64,000 nt of DNA from Rubrivivax sp. (GTDB lineage: Bacteria > Pseudomonadota > Gammaproteobacteria > Burkholderiales > Burkholderiaceae_C), in assembly GCA_030653385.1 (NCBI GenBank), contig JAURZM010000020.1, positions 1 to 64,000 of the forward strand. Reading direction: 5' to 3'. Position numbers and translations under genes: made by a program. Below the pieces are notes generated by a model. It searched no databases, was not told where the DNA came from, and saw nothing but the letters and a program-made list of their open reading frames with translations. Numbering within the stretch: position 1 is the stretch's first letter; every line of letters begins with the position of its first letter. Shown here piece by piece: positions 36,584 through 46,248 of this stretch.

Positions 36584-37627
36584 CTACCCTGGAAAGTTTT
36601 CGGGGATTTTTGCCTTGGCGCGGGCTTCAGCGGGGCTGATCAAATTCCGCCGCACCAGGTCTGCCAGGTTCTGGTCCAGCGTCTGCATGCCCAGGTTCTG
36701 GCCGGTCTGGATGCTGCTGTACATCTGCGCGATCTTGTTTTCGCGGATCAGGTTCTTGATGGCGCTGGTGCCCAGCATGATCTCGTGCGCGGCCACACGG
36801 CCGCTGCCGTCTTTCAGCTTGCACAGCGTCTGCGAGATCACGGCCACCAGCGACTCGGACAACATCGCACGCACCATTTCCTTTTCGGCCGCCGGGAACA
36901 CGTCGACCACGCGGTCGATGGTCTTCGCGGCGCTGCTGGTGTGCAGCGTGCCAAACACCAGGTGGCCGGTTTCGGCCGCGGTCAGCGCCAGACGGATGGT
37001 CTCGAGGTCACGCAATTCGCCCACCAGGATGGCGTCCGGGTCTTCGCGCAGCGCGCTGCGCAGCGCGTTGTTGAAGCTCAGCGTGTGCGGGCCGACTTCA
37101 CGCTGGTTGATCAGACACTTTTTGCTTTCGTGCACAAATTCGATCGGATCTTCGACCGTCAGCACGTGGCCGTACTCGTTTTCGTTCAAGTGGTTGACCA
37201 TCGCGGCCAGCGTCGTGCTCTTGCCCGAACCCGTGGGCCCGGTGACCAGCACCATGCCACGCGGCCGCAAGGAGAGTTCGGCAAAGACCTTGGGTGTGCC
37301 CAGCTGTTCGAGCGTCAGGATCTTGCTGGGGATGGTGCGGAACACCGCGCCCGCGCCGCGGTTCTGGTTGAAGGCATTGACGCGGAAACGCGCCAGGCCC
37401 TGGATCTCGAAAGAGAAGTCGCACTCCAGCGTGTCTTCGTAGTGCTTGCGCTGCGAGTCGTTCATGATGTCGTACACCATGGCATGGACCGCCTTGTGGT
37501 CCAGCGCCTCGACATTGATGCGCCGCACGTCGCCATGCACCCGGATCATCGGCGGCAGGCCGGCCGACAGGTGCAGGTCGGAGGCCTTGTTCTTGACCGA
37601 AAAGGCCAACAGCTGGGTGATGTCCAT
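36584..37627 (-). CDS. pilT: type IV pilus retraction ATPase PilT
   Basis: This 347-residue protein matches PilT in length and has Walker A GPTGSGKST, the Asp box and Walker B AILVGELRDLETI, a His box GHLVFGTLHT, and the AIRNLIRE-like C-terminal motif (here AIKNLIRENK). It drives type IVa pilus retraction, twitching and DNA uptake as a hexamer at the inner membrane. pilU is next on the same strand, separated by the repeat copy 2. yggS is divergent across about 100 bp, the usual arrangement in this group. Confidence 0.96.
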   Translation of the reverse strand: MDITQLLAFSVKNKASDLHLSAGLPPMIRVHGDVRRINVEALDHKAVHAMVYDIMNDSQRKHYEDTLECDFSFEIQGLARFRVNAFNQNRGAGAVFRTIPSKILTLEQLGTPKVFAELSLRPRGMVLVTGPTGSGKSTTLAAMVNHLNENEYGHVLTVEDPIEFVHESKKCLINQREVGPHTLSFNNALRSALREDPDAILVGELRDLETIRLALTAAETGHLVFGTLHTSSAAKTIDRVVDVFPAAEKEMVRAMLSESLVAVISQTLCKLKDGSGRVAAHEIMLGTSAIKNLIRENKIAQMYSSIQTGQNLGMQTLDQNLADLVRRNLISPAEARAKAKIPENFPG

Positions 37628-37726
37628 GGATGGGGGTTCGGCCGGCTCGCACCAGCGGTTCAGAATGCAGCGCGTGTCGGCGCCGCACGGGTATCGAAAA
37701 GGCTATCGAGGGGACCTCGGGGGATT

Positions 37727-38419
37727 ATGGGCAGCATCGGAAGCAACCTGCAAGAAGTGAAGCGGCGCATCGCCAGCGCCTGCCTGGATGCCGCCCGGGA
37801 TGCCAACACCGTCACGCTGCTGGCCGTCAGCAAGACCTTCGGCGCCGACGCGGTGCGCGAGGCGCTGGCCGGTGGGCAGTCGGCCTTTGGCGAAAACTAC
37901 GTGCAGGAAGCGCTGGGCAAGATCGAGTTGCTGGCCGACCTGCGGCCACAACTGCAGTGGCATCTGATCGGCCCGCTGCAGAGCAACAAGACACGTGCGG
38001 TGGCCGAGGCCTTCGACTGGGTGCACACGGTGGACCGCCTGAAGATCGCGCAGCGGCTGGCTGAACAGCGCCCGCCTTCATTGCCGCCGCTGCAGCTGTG
38101 CCTGCAGGTCAACGTCAGCGGTGAATCCAGCAAAAGCGGCGTGGCACCGACGGAGTTGCCGGCGTTGGCCGCGGCAGTGGCCGCCCTGCCGGCGGCGCGC
38201 GTGCAGTTGCGCGGGCTGATGAGCATCCCCGAACCGGCTGCCGACCCGCAGGCGCAGCGCCGGCCGCACCGCCTGCTGCGCGACTTGTTGGTGCAACTGC
38301 AAGCCCAAGGTCTGGCCGTGGACACGCTGTCGATGGGCATGAGCGCCGACCTGGAAGCGGCCGTGACCGAAGGCAGCACACTGGTGCGTGTGGGCAGCGC
38401 CATCTTCGGCCGCCGTTGA
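37727..38419 (+). CDS. yggS: YggS family PLP homeostasis protein
   Basis: This 230-residue single-domain PLP-binding protein has the Lys-containing strand LLAVSKTF (Lys36), FGENYVQEA, HLIGPLQSNK, and the C-terminal LSMGMSADLEAAVTEGSTLVRVGSAIFG. It buffers pyridoxal phosphate. The start is at ATG 37727, just before the family N-terminus (MGSIGSNLQEVKRRI). It is divergent from pilT. A modA-like gene follows about 150 bp downstream. Confidence 0.95.
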   Translation: MGSIGSNLQEVKRRIASACLDAARDANTVTLLAVSKTFGADAVREALAGGQSAFGENYVQEALGKIELLADLRPQLQWHLIGPLQSNKTRAVAEAFDWVHTVDRLKIAQRLAEQRPPSLPPLQLCLQVNVSGESSKSGVAPTELPALAAAVAALPAARVQLRGLMSIPEPAADPQAQRRPHRLLRDLLVQLQAQGLAVDTLSMGMSADLEAAVTEGSTLVRVGSAIFGRR

Positions 38420-38573
38420 CGGTTGCCGCCGTCGATTGGCGGATCGTGGTGGCGCTGGCCACGCTGACCTTGCCGTCGAACCCTGCACCGAGAGCCGGGC
38501 ACCATCCGCTTGGCCTTGTTGGCTGGGGGCTGTCTCCATGCCGTACGCTCGCGGCATGACAAGTGGCAAGACG

Positions 38574-39341
38574 ATGAACCTCCTTCGCCCGATCGGGCGC
38601 GTGACCCGACTGGTGGCGCTGTGGCTGCTGGCAGCGGTTTCGACGGCACAGGCACAGAACCTGACGGTGGCCACCGACAGCAGCCTGGTCCAGGCCATGG
38701 CCGCCGTGGCCAAGGCCTTCGAGGCCGGCCGCAACGGGGTCAGCGTGAAGCTGGTGGTGGGCGCTTCCGGTGCCCTGCTCGAGCAGATGGCCCAGGGCAC
38801 ACCGGCCGACGTGCTGGCCGGCAGTGACGCGGAAACCGCTGCGCTGGGCCAGCAGCGCCGCTTGCTGCAACCCGACCTGCGCAGCGTGTTTGCCACCAAC
38901 ACGCTGGTGCTGGTGGTGCCGGCTTCACTGAACCTGCCGGTGCAGCGGCTGTCTGACCTGTCGCGGCCCGAGGTCGTGCGCATCGCCATCGGCAGGCCTG
39001 CGGTTGAACCGGCCGGGCGCTACGCGCGTGAAGCCATCAATGCCCAGCGTCTGTGGCCGTCTCTGCAGCGCAAGGTGGTGAACGCCAGTGACGTGCGCGA
39101 AGCGCTGGACCTGGTGGCTGGGGGCGACGTTGAAGCCGGTTTTGTCTATGCCACCGACGTGAAGGACGTGGCCGCCCGCGTGCGGGTGGTCGAGACCCTG
39201 CCCACCACCACGCCGGTGCGTTACCTGGCGCATGTGGGCATGGGCAGCCAGCAAAACACGCTGGCGCGTGAGTTCGTGGCCTATCTGCGCAGTGACGCGG
39301 CGCGGGTGGAGTGGCAGCGCTTCGGGTTCGGGGTGCCTTGA
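38574..39341 (+). CDS. modA: molybdate ABC transporter substrate-binding protein ModA
   Basis: This 255-residue periplasmic protein has a signal peptide (to about AQA, residue 27) followed by LTVATDSSLVQAMAAVAKAFE, GASGALLEQMAQGTPADVLAGSD and FVYATD, typical of ModA. It binds molybdate or a related oxyanion. The start could instead be ATG 38556. No modB or modC gene is beside it, which is unusual: it may serve a remote transporter. The gene ends 31 bp before the convergent Lrp gene. Confidence 0.88.
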   Translation: MNLLRPIGRVTRLVALWLLAAVSTAQAQNLTVATDSSLVQAMAAVAKAFEAGRNGVSVKLVVGASGALLEQMAQGTPADVLAGSDAETAALGQQRRLLQPDLRSVFATNTLVLVVPASLNLPVQRLSDLSRPEVVRIAIGRPAVEPAGRYAREAINAQRLWPSLQRKVVNASDVREALDLVAGGDVEAGFVYATDVKDVAARVRVVETLPTTTPVRYLAHVGMGSQQNTLAREFVAYLRSDAARVEWQRFGFGVP

Positions 39342-39372
39342 GCGCAGCCCAGGCCGGGGAAGGCGGTCCGGC

Positions 39373-39867
39373 CTACACCGGCAGCATGCTGGTATGTTTG
39401 ACCTCTTCCATCACCGCATAGGTGCGGGTTTCGCGCACACCGGGCAGGGTCCAGATCACGCTGCCGATGAACTCGCGGTAGGCCGCCATGTCGGCCACAC
39501 GGGTCTTCAGCAGGTAGTCGAAACCACCGGCCACCAGGTGGGCCTCCAGGATTTCCGGGCGCACCTGCACGGCGGCCTTGAAGGTGTCCATCACGTCGTG
39601 CACGGTGCGGTCGAGCAGGATCTCGACAAACACCAAGAGGCCCTGGCCCAGTTTCAGCGGGTTCAGCTTGGCTTCGTAGCCCAGGATGTAGCTCTCGCGA
39701 TGCAGGCGCTTCACACGTTCCAGCACCGCGGTGGGTGACAGGTGCACCTCTTCGGCCAGCTTCAGGTTGCTGATGCGGCCGTCGGCCTGCAGCACACGCA
39801 GGATGCGCAGGTCGATCTTGTCCAGGCCGCGCTCGTTGCGCTGGGCGTGTGATTCGGGCAGATTCAT
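39373..39867 (-). CDS. Lrp/AsnC family regulator, probable putA regulator
   Basis: This 164-residue regulator has an N-terminal helix-turn-helix (LDKIDLRILRVLQADGRISNLKLAEEVHLSPTAVLERVKRL) and a C-terminal RAM effector domain. It is divergent from putA across 99 bp and resembles PutR-type regulators that respond to proline and activate putA. The binding sites are presumably in that 99-bp interval; I do not see a convincing operator by eye. Confidence 0.93.
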   Translation of the reverse strand: MNLPESHAQRNERGLDKIDLRILRVLQADGRISNLKLAEEVHLSPTAVLERVKRLHRESYILGYEAKLNPLKLGQGLLVFVEILLDRTVHDVMDTFKAAVQVRPEILEAHLVAGGFDYLLKTRVADMAAYREFIGSVIWTLPGVRETRTYAVMEEVKHTSMLPV

Positions 39868-39966
39868 GGCGAAGGATTCTCTGCCGGCGCGGCTGATTTC
39901 CGAATCCGGTGCGGCCCTGCCCCGCCTAAGCTGCGCATCCATCGCCAGGTCCACCAGGAAACCCCC

Positions 39967-42960
39967 ATGAGCCATGCTCCCGTCGCACGCCTGCCTTTCC
40001 CCTACCGACCCGAGCTCGAGGTGGTGGCCGCATCGCTGGCCAGCTTGCAGGGCCGCCTGGACTGGCCCGACGTGATAGCCACCGCGCGGCCCTGGGTGAA
40101 GGCCGTGCGCGAACAACCGGCGCCCTTCTGGGCCATGGAAAGCCTGCTGCGCGAATACCCGATCAGCAGCGCCGAAGGCCTGGCGTTGATGCGCTTGGCC
40201 GAAGCGCTGCTGCGGGTGCCGGACGCCGAAACCGCGATTGCGCTGACCGCCGATCAACTGGGGCGCGGTGAATTCGATGCCGCCGGCGCCGAAGGCAGCC
40301 CGCACAAGATGCTGGCGCAGATCAGCGCCAGCGCCATCGCGCTGAGCAAGCGCTTCCTGCCTGAATCCACAAACTCGAGCGAAAGCCCGCCCGGCCTGCT
40401 GCAGCGCCTGGGTTCGCGCACGGTGGTGGCGGCCACGGTGCGGGCCATCCAGCTGCTGGGCCGGCAGTTTGTGCTGGGCCGGTCGATCCAGGAAGCGATG
40501 GGCGAAGCGGCATCGCAGCGCAAGGCCATGCACAAGCTGAGCTTCAGCTACGACATGCTGGGTGAAGGTGCGCGCACCGAGAAGGACGCCGAGCGCTATC
40601 TGGCCAGCTACCGCCATGCGATCACCGCCATCGCCAACGGCCAGGTCGCAACGTCACCGATGCTGGCCGACGGCATCAGCATCAAGCTCAGCGCGCTGTT
40701 TTCGCGCTACGAAGACGCCCAGCGCGAACGGGTGTTCGCCGAACTGCTGCCGCGTGTGCAGAGCCTGGTGGACCAGGCGGCCCGCGCCAACATCAACCTG
40801 ACCATCGACGCCGAAGAAACCGACCGCCTGGAGCTGTCGCTGGAGCTCTTGGACACGCTGGCCGCGCACATCGTGCAGGCCCACCCGCAGTGGCAGGGTT
40901 TTGGTCTGGCCGTGCAGGCTTACCAGACCCGGGCGCTGGAGGTGGTGGACGAGGTGGCGCGCATCGCCAGGCAACACGGCCTGCGTTTCATGGTGCGCCT
41001 GGTCAAAGGCGCCTACTGGGACGGCGAGGTCAAACGTGCGCAGGAAGCCGGCCTGCCCGGCTACCCGGTGTTCACGCACAAACACCACACCGACATCGGC
41101 TACCTGGCCTGTGCCGAGCGGCTGGTGAGCCACCACGCGGTGATCTTCCCGCAGTTTGCCACCCACAACGCCGGCACCATCGCGGCCATCCTGCAGTTGA
41201 CCCGGAGCGCGGGTGCGGCCTTCGAGATGCAGCGACTGCACGGCATGGGCGAAGGTGTCTACCGCGAAGTGTTGAAGGACGGCACCGTGCCCTGCCGTGT
41301 CTACGCGCCGGTGGGCGAACACCGCGACCTGCTGGCCTATCTGGTGCGCCGGCTGCTGGAAAACGGCGCCAACTCGTCCTTCGTGCACCAGCTGGCCGAC
41401 GAGATGGTCAGCGCCGAAACGCTGCTGGCTTCACCGCTGGCCGCTTCCACCACACCCGCCCTGCCGCTGCCGGTGGCCTTGTACGGCGACGGCCGGCGCA
41501 ATTCCACCGGTGCCGACCTGGCCTGCCTGGCCATGCGTGCGCCGCTGCAGGCGGCCGTGGCGTCCATACACATCGAAGCGATGAACATGGCCAGCGCCGA
41601 CGAAGTGGCCAGCACCATGGAGCGCTTGCACACTGGCTTCAAGACCTGGTCCACCCGGCCGCTGGCCGAACGCGCCGCGCTGTTGCGCAAGGCCGCCGAC
41701 CTGCTGGACGCTCGCCTGCCCGAGTACTGCGGCCTGCTGGTGAAAGAAGCCCACAAGACCCTGGGCGACTGCGTGGCCGAGGTGCGCGAAGCCGTGGACT
41801 TCTGCCGCTACTACGCCGACCAGGCCGAAGCCAGGCTGGCCGACCAGACCCTGCCCGGCCCCACCGGCGAAAGCAATGTGCTGCGCCTGCATGGGCGCGG
41901 GGTCTTCGTGTGCATCAGTCCGTGGAATTTCCCGCTGGCCATCTTCGCTGGGCAGGTGGTGGCCGCGCTGGTCGCCGGCAACACGGTGGCCGCCAAACCG
42001 GCGGAGCAGACCCCGGTCGTGGCCCGCCGTTTCGTGGCCTTGCTGCACGAAGTGGGGGTGCCCGCCGATGCCGTGGCGCTGCTGCACGGCCTGGGTGAAA
42101 CCGTGGGCGCGGCCTTGGTCGCGCACCCGCACACGGCCGGTGTGTGTTTCACCGGCAGCACGCAGGTGGCGCGCCTGATCAATCGCACGCTGGCCGCCAA
42201 GGACGGCCCCATCGTGCCGCTGATTGCCGAAACCGGCGGCCTGAACGCGATGGTGGTGGACAGCACGGCGTTGCCCGAGCAGGTGATCGACGCGGTGGTG
42301 CAAAGTGCCTTCCGCAGCGCCGGCCAGCGCTGCAGTGCGCTGCGCCTCTTGTGTGTTCACGAGGGCATTGCCGACGGTGTCATCGAAATGCTGCGCGGTG
42401 CGCTGCAGGAACTGAAGGTGGGTGACCCCGCGTTGCTGGCCACCGACGTGGGACCGGTCATCGACGACGAAGCCTTCACCGGCATCAGCGCCCATGTGCA
42501 GCGGCTGAAAGGCGAAGCGAAGTGGCTGGGTGAATCGGCGGTGGCCTCGACCTTCCCGCGCCTGGTGGCACCGGTGGCCTTCGAGATCGGCGCCATTGCC
42601 GACCTGAAGGCCGAGATCTTCGGCCCGGTGTTGCACGTGGTGCGCTGGGGCGGCGACGTGATGCACGTGGTTCAGCAGATCAATCAGCTGGGCTACGGCC
42701 TGACGCTGGGTGTGCAGACCCGCATCGACAGCCGCGCCCAGCGCATCGCCGACAGCGCGCGCATCGGCAACGTCTACGTCAACCGCAACATGATCGGCGC
42801 GGTGGTGGGTGTGCAGCCTTTTGGCGGCGAAGGCCTGTCGGGCACCGGCCCGAAGGCCGGCGGGCCGCACTATCTGTACCGCTTCTGCGCCGAGCAGACG
42901 GTGACGGTGAACACCGCCGCAGCAGGTGGCAACGCCGAGCTGCTGGCTGGCATTGCCTGA
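39967..42960 (+). CDS. putA: bifunctional proline dehydrogenase / delta-1-pyrroline-5-carboxylate dehydrogenase
   Basis: This 997-residue protein has an N-terminal FAD proline dehydrogenase domain (to about residue 480; SFSYDMLGEGA, RLVKGAYWD, ATHNAGT) and a C-terminal aldehyde dehydrogenase domain with Glu755 (AETGG) and Cys789 (GQRCSA). It oxidises proline to glutamate. It lacks the N-terminal ribbon-helix-helix DNA-binding domain of E. coli PutA (about 1320 residues), so it cannot autoregulate; the divergent Lrp gene fills that role. The ATG at 39967 follows a GGAAACCC leader. Confidence 0.96.
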   Translation: MSHAPVARLPFPYRPELEVVAASLASLQGRLDWPDVIATARPWVKAVREQPAPFWAMESLLREYPISSAEGLALMRLAEALLRVPDAETAIALTADQLGRGEFDAAGAEGSPHKMLAQISASAIALSKRFLPESTNSSESPPGLLQRLGSRTVVAATVRAIQLLGRQFVLGRSIQEAMGEAASQRKAMHKLSFSYDMLGEGARTEKDAERYLASYRHAITAIANGQVATSPMLADGISIKLSALFSRYEDAQRERVFAELLPRVQSLVDQAARANINLTIDAEETDRLELSLELLDTLAAHIVQAHPQWQGFGLAVQAYQTRALEVVDEVARIARQHGLRFMVRLVKGAYWDGEVKRAQEAGLPGYPVFTHKHHTDIGYLACAERLVSHHAVIFPQFATHNAGTIAAILQLTRSAGAAFEMQRLHGMGEGVYREVLKDGTVPCRVYAPVGEHRDLLAYLVRRLLENGANSSFVHQLADEMVSAETLLASPLAASTTPALPLPVALYGDGRRNSTGADLACLAMRAPLQAAVASIHIEAMNMASADEVASTMERLHTGFKTWSTRPLAERAALLRKAADLLDARLPEYCGLLVKEAHKTLGDCVAEVREAVDFCRYYADQAEARLADQTLPGPTGESNVLRLHGRGVFVCISPWNFPLAIFAGQVVAALVAGNTVAAKPAEQTPVVARRFVALLHEVGVPADAVALLHGLGETVGAALVAHPHTAGVCFTGSTQVARLINRTLAAKDGPIVPLIAETGGLNAMVVDSTALPEQVIDAVVQSAFRSAGQRCSALRLLCVHEGIADGVIEMLRGALQELKVGDPALLATDVGPVIDDEAFTGISAHVQRLKGEAKWLGESAVASTFPRLVAPVAFEIGAIADLKAEIFGPVLHVVRWGGDVMHVVQQINQLGYGLTLGVQTRIDSRAQRIADSARIGNVYVNRNMIGAVVGVQPFGGEGLSGTGPKAGGPHYLYRFCAEQTVTVNTAAAGGNAELLAGIA

Positions 42961-42969
42961 AACAGCGGG

Positions 42970-43950
42970 TCAATTCAAGTACATGCCCAGGTAACGCCGC
43001 CCGCGGCTGACGGCCTCGGCATCGGGGCAGGCTTCGAACCATTCGATGAGCTGCTTGCGGGCACGTTCGCGGTCGGGCTTGCCTTCGGCCTTGTCGCGCA
43101 GCACCACTTCCAGCAGGTTGTCGAAGGCGATCGCAAATTCACCTTGGAAGACCTGGATCGCGGCCAGCGCAAAACGGGCCTCGAAGTCCTTGGCATTGGC
43201 GGCGATGCGGGCGGTCAGTGCCGCCGGGTCGCCGGCTGGGCGGTTGGCCAGGATGGCCAGGCGCTTGCGCAGCGAAGTGTCGCGGTCGCCTCGCGCTTCG
43301 GCCGGCACCGCGTCCAGCAGCGCCGTCACCTCGGCCACTGTGGCCGCGCGGGCCAGCCAGCGCTCGGCCAGGTCGGCGGTGGCGTCGGGGTGGCCGGGCA
43401 CCATCTGCAAGGCTTCGGTCAGCAGCGCTTCGGCCTCTTCGGGTGTGGCTTGCGCAGCTTCGGCCCGCAGCGTTTCCATCGGGTCGGCCGGCGGTTGCAG
43501 GTGTTTGTCCAGAAAGGCGCGGATCTGGCCTTCGGGCAAGGCGCCGGTGAACTGGTCCACCGGCCGGCCACCGATGAACAGCACCACCAGCGGAATGCTG
43601 CGGATGCGCAGCGCCGCGCTCAGGTTGGGCGCCTCGTCGGTGTTGATCTTGGCCAGCTCGAAGGCGCCGCCGTAGGCATTGGCCAGCTTTTCGAGCACCG
43701 GCCCCAGCGACTTGCAGGGCCCGCACCACGGCGCCCAGCAGTCCAGCAGCACCGGCACCTGCAGCGAACGTTCCAGCACACGGGCCTGCACGTCGGCCTC
43801 GGTGACGTCGTAGACCAGCGGGTCGTCGGCCGACACCGGGGCGGCGCCGGGGGTAGCTGCGAAGCTGGGCGTGGCCGAGGGGCTCAGCCCGGGCTGGCCG
43901 GCAGCGGCGTAGGGGTTGTGGGCGGCGAAGGGGTTGGCGGGCTTGTTCAT
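42970..43950 (-). CDS. cnoX: thioredoxin-TPR protein CnoX (YbbN)
   Basis: This 326-residue protein has an N-terminal Pro/Ala-rich extension, a thioredoxin domain with an intact CGPC active site (Cys76, Cys79), and a C-terminal TPR-like helical region with paired motifs (PEEAEALLTEALQMVPG, FEARFALAAIQVFQGEFAIAFDNLL). E. coli CnoX is a chaperedoxin with SXXC in place of the resolving pair, so the CGPC here suggests retained redox activity. It is convergent with putA; the two stops are 9 bp apart. Confidence 0.92.
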   Translation of the reverse strand: MNKPANPFAAHNPYAAAGQPGLSPSATPSFAATPGAAPVSADDPLVYDVTEADVQARVLERSLQVPVLLDCWAPWCGPCKSLGPVLEKLANAYGGAFELAKINTDEAPNLSAALRIRSIPLVVLFIGGRPVDQFTGALPEGQIRAFLDKHLQPPADPMETLRAEAAQATPEEAEALLTEALQMVPGHPDATADLAERWLARAATVAEVTALLDAVPAEARGDRDTSLRKRLAILANRPAGDPAALTARIAANAKDFEARFALAAIQVFQGEFAIAFDNLLEVVLRDKAEGKPDRERARKQLIEWFEACPDAEAVSRGRRYLGMYLN

Positions 43951-43996
43951 GCCGGCATTGTGGCCAAAGTGCCGGCCGGCGTGCGGCCGGCCCCGC

Positions 43997-45346
43997 TCAG
44001 CGCTCCTTTCGGATCACCCCCGTCGGCGTGGCGTTGCCGGCCAGCATGAAGACGGTGTACACCCCCTGCGACTGCAGCACCACGTCTTCGGCCGAGTACA
44101 GCGGCGCAGGCGCCGCGGCCGAGGTCACGTCGATGCGCGCCGCCGCGCTGGTGTTCAAGGTGCTGTAGGCCGACACGGTGCCGGCGGCCAGGTCACTGCT
44201 CAGCGCCAGGTAGTCGACCGACAGCGTCAGCGGGTCGACGCCTGCAGCGCCATGCAGCAGGCGCATCTTCACCCGGCTGGTGCTGCTGGGCAGGCGGTTG
44301 TCGTCCACCAGCACGCTCAGGCTGCTGGCTGCGGCGCTGCCGTGGGCCAGCAGCGTGTAGTCAGTGCCGGCGGTGAAGCTGCGTGCTTCGTTCAGCACCA
44401 CGTTGCCATTGACACGCAGCGTGAGTTCGGCCGACGTGGCATCCACCAGCTGGTAGGGCCCCACCGACGGCGAGCGCAGGCCACCGGCCAGCGTGCGGCC
44501 GCCCAGCGTGGCGGCCACGTTGCCGGCCGCGTCCACGCTGGCCACCACACGCACCCGTGCCTTGGTGTTTTTCATCACTGTCTGTGCGCCCTGCTGCACC
44601 AGGTGCGTGGCGTGCACCAGCATGCCGCTGGCGCCGGGGCTGAGGATCAGTGACGAATGCTGCTGGTCGCCCAGGGTCAGCTCGGCCACGTCCAGGCGCA
44701 GGTCGCTCGGGTCGCCGGCGCCGGTGACCCGCAGGCGGTAGGTGCCCTTGGAGATTTCCCGGTAGCCCGAGATGCCGCCCGAGTTCACCGAAGCCTGTGT
44801 GGCCTGCGCTTCCCCGATGTCGGTGGTGCTGGCGGTGAGAAAAATGTCGACCGAGCCGGTGTCGACGGTGGCATTGAAGATCCGCACCCGTGCACTGCCG
44901 GAGGGAATGTCGCTGTTGGTCTCGTTTTCGGGCAACGTCGACAGGCGCAGGGCCGTCTCGCGGCCCCAGATGACGGCGGTGTAACTCAGGTCCTTCGACA
45001 GGGCATAGCTGCCCGACAGCAGCGTGGTGCCGTCCCCGGCGCGCTTGACCTTCAGGGTGTAGGTGCCGGTGTCCAGTGCCTTGTAGGCCCTCAGCTCGTC
45101 CACTGCAACGGCCCCGAAAAACTGCACGTCGCCGGCATCGAGGTCGACACTGGGCAGGTCGGTGGCCAGGTTCAAGGCACGAACCTGGGCCTGGCCCCCG
45201 CCGCTGCTGTCGCTACCGCCGCCGCAGCCCGCCAGCAACAGGCTGCCGGCCAGCAGACCCGAAGCGCCGAGCAAGTGCCGCAGAAACGGCCGCCGCGTTG
45301 GCTGGCGCAGGGTGCGCAGTGGGCGCGGTGGGGGATGGGCGTTCAT
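43997..45346 (-). CDS. DUF4397-domain exported lipoprotein
   Basis: This 449-residue protein has an N-terminal twin-arginine-like region (RRPFLRHLLGASGLLAGSLLLAGC) ending in a lipobox LAGC, then Ser/Gly linker and two or three DUF4397 beta-sandwich repeats (VRALNLATDLPSVDLDAGDV, ARVRIFNATVDTGSVDIFLT, MRLLHGAAGVDPLTLSVDYL). It is predicted to be outer-membrane or surface-attached; its role is unknown. ATG 45346 gives the export signal; the frame is open a further 40 codons. It is divergent from the regulator/kinase pair at 45520. Confidence 0.85.
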   Translation of the reverse strand: MNAHPPPRPLRTLRQPTRRPFLRHLLGASGLLAGSLLLAGCGGGSDSSGGGQAQVRALNLATDLPSVDLDAGDVQFFGAVAVDELRAYKALDTGTYTLKVKRAGDGTTLLSGSYALSKDLSYTAVIWGRETALRLSTLPENETNSDIPSGSARVRIFNATVDTGSVDIFLTASTTDIGEAQATQASVNSGGISGYREISKGTYRLRVTGAGDPSDLRLDVAELTLGDQQHSSLILSPGASGMLVHATHLVQQGAQTVMKNTKARVRVVASVDAAGNVAATLGGRTLAGGLRSPSVGPYQLVDATSAELTLRVNGNVVLNEARSFTAGTDYTLLAHGSAAASSLSVLVDDNRLPSSTSRVKMRLLHGAAGVDPLTLSVDYLALSSDLAAGTVSAYSTLNTSAAARIDVTSAAAPAPLYSAEDVVLQSQGVYTVFMLAGNATPTGVIRKER

Positions 45347-45433
45347 CGGTACGGTCCTTCGTGCGGGGCGGCTGAGAAGGCGCCATTGCAGCGCCCGCCC
45401 CGGCGCCCTGCATTGCGCCTGCATGTCCGCTTG

Positions 45434-45475
45434 TGACGGCGCATGACGGCGCCGCGTTTTTGTCACATGGCGTCA
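45434..45475. promoter_or_regulatory. candidate operator: TGACGGCGC direct repeat
   Basis: In the 173-bp divergent interval between the DUF4397 gene and the OmpR-like gene, TGACGGCGC is repeated at 45434 and 45444 with a 10-bp period (one helical turn). A partial inverted match, GCGTCA, lies near 45470. Tandem repeats one turn apart are typical OmpR-family binding sites. This is a spacing-based guess, low confidence. Confidence 0.3.
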
Positions 45476-45519
45476 TCTGGCGACATGAAGCCTTGGCCGG
45501 TGCCGGCTACGCTCGGGGC

Positions 45520-46248
45520 ATGGAGACCAAGCCCTACCACCTGTTTGTGGTGGAAGACGACCCGCCCATGCGCGACATGCTGGCCAGTTACCTGGAAAAG
45601 CAGGGGCTGGCGGTGACCACCATGGCCAGCGCCGAAGACCTGTTGCGGCGCATCCACCGGCTGCGTCCCGACCTGGTGGTGCTGGACGTCACCTTGCCCG
45701 GCCTGTCGGGCCTGCAGGCCTGCCAGCAACTGCGTGCCCAGGGCGACCGTGTGCCGATCATCCTGCTCACTGCCCGCACCGAAGAAATCGACCGCGTGCT
45801 GGGCCTGGAGATGGGCGCAGACGACTACATGGGCAAGCCGTTTTCGGCGCGTGAACTGCTGGCCCGCATCCGCGCCGTGCTGCGTCGCAACGGCGGACCG
45901 CCCGGTGTGCCGATTGCCTTCGACAGAACCGTGCCCATCGGCAAGCACCAGTTTCAAGCGGCCACACGCAGCCTGACCGGGCCGGACGGCCACCTGCGTG
46001 TGCTCAGCACGGTCGAATACGCGATGCTGGCCGAACTGGTGTGCAACCCGAACGTGCCGCTCTCGCGCGAACGCTTGCTGGCGGTGAGCCACACGCGGGC
46101 CGACGCCTTGCTCACACGAACGGTGGACGTGGCCGTGATGCGCCTGCGCAAGCTGGTGGAACCCGACCCGGCGGTGCCGCGTTACATCCAGACCGTGCGG
46201 GGGCACGGCTACATGTTCGTGCCGGCGCGTGGCGCCCGCGCCGCGTGA
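45520..46248 (+). CDS. OmpR-family response regulator
   Basis: This 242-residue regulator has a receiver domain (EDD at 12-14, Asp56 phospho-acceptor, KPF near 106) and a C-terminal winged-helix domain ending IQTVRGHGYMFVP. ATG 45520 starts the conserved region; the frame is open from 45433. It overlaps the kinase gene by 4 bp (GTGA). The close resemblance to OmpR and the short periplasmic part of the kinase suggest an osmotic- or envelope-type pair. Confidence 0.93.
   Translation: METKPYHLFVVEDDPPMRDMLASYLEKQGLAVTTMASAEDLLRRIHRLRPDLVVLDVTLPGLSGLQACQQLRAQGDRVPIILLTARTEEIDRVLGLEMGADDYMGKPFSARELLARIRAVLRRNGGPPGVPIAFDRTVPIGKHQFQAATRSLTGPDGHLRVLSTVEYAMLAELVCNPNVPLSRERLLAVSHTRADALLTRTVDVAVMRLRKLVEPDPAVPRYIQTVRGHGYMFVPARGARAA

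Noticed and set aside
36005..37726. Long plus-strand frame covering pilU and pilT in front of yggS
   Set aside because: It is antisense shadow of the pil genes; the yggS product begins at 37727.
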